From: a virus
Strand: one strand, 5' to 3'
Virus record (IMG/VR): IMGVR_UViG_3300027686_000021
Span: 1-30,729 of that record
Length of the DNA: 30,729 nt
Part shown: positions 30,682 to 30,729 of the stretch, in pieces
Layout of the letters: each line of letters starts with the position of its first letter
How positions within the stretch are numbered: the stretch's first letter is position 1
Notes under the pieces: model-generated
Databases searched by the model: none
Seen by the model: only the letters and a program-made list of their open reading frames with translations
What the model was told of the DNA's origin: nothing
Translations under genes and position numbers: made by a program

Positions 30682-30729
30682 TTTCCAGACCCTACCCGCC
30701 CCCCACCACCCGCTTGCTATATATGGGAC

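Noticed and set aside
1-30729. tRNA genes
   Set aside because: I looked for T-loop GTTCGA-type strings with matching acceptor stems in the gaps and found none convincing.

Overview
The window looks like about 31 kb of a lytic-type tailed-phage genome, probably a podovirus-like marine phage. The reasons are two convergent blocks of tightly packed genes with 1-20 nt overlaps, a set of very large internal-virion-type proteins, a self-contained DNA replication set with a family A DNA polymerase, and no host housekeeping genes, rRNA or tRNA. The host cannot be told from the sequence. Gene families are named from motifs read by eye; no database search was possible.

Layout. Positions 1-11525 (+ strand) hold four virion genes: a repeat-rich protein whose 5' end lies outside the window, two proteins of 566 and 642 aa, and a 2054-aa polyvalent protein with a zinc-protease-like HEATH motif. 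A terminator at 11524-11560 separates them from a long minus-strand block. From 11575 to 22995 (- strand) lie the replication and nuclease genes: AEP-type primase-DUF927 helicase, gp2.5-like SSB, a possible SSB paralogue with a Cys cluster, small HTH protein, SNF2-type helicase, HNH-like protein, RecB/Cas4-like nuclease, PolA, DUF3310 protein, VRR-NUC nuclease and several tiny proteins. From 23006 to 29032 (- strand) lies an accessory block built around a MoxR-type AAA+ ATPase and a metallopeptidase-like/VWA protein, with uncharacterised partners. Positions 29033-29695 are non-coding, with a near-consensus promoter, short iterons, direct repeats and a terminator. Two small unknown genes follow on the minus strand up to 30572.

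The most unusual signal is a family of ten short palindromes (consensus GTAGGGAATGTCCCTAC, 7-bp arms, 3-nt loop) seen only between 23.0 and 30.6 kb. Five copies lie exactly 17 nt before a start codon with an RBS at a fixed place between them, and a sixth lies 14 nt before one. Every translation unit of the accessory block begins with such a leader, while genes coupled by stop/start overlap lack it. Several copies are also translated as the C-terminus of the preceding protein (VGNVPT or VGTFPT), and two lie inside genes. The block therefore looks like a chain of cassettes, each made of palindrome, RBS, gene and sometimes a coupled gene, carrying an AAA+/VWA machine. I consider this combination the best candidate for an undescribed system here.

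How the parts fit. The strong promoter at 29114-29142 should drive the accessory block and perhaps run on into the replication genes. The iteron-rich stretch just upstream is a plausible replication origin or regulator-binding region. The replication block supplies primase-helicase, polymerase, SSB and nucleases. The virion genes probably encode proteins ejected with the DNA or forming the tail and internal core.
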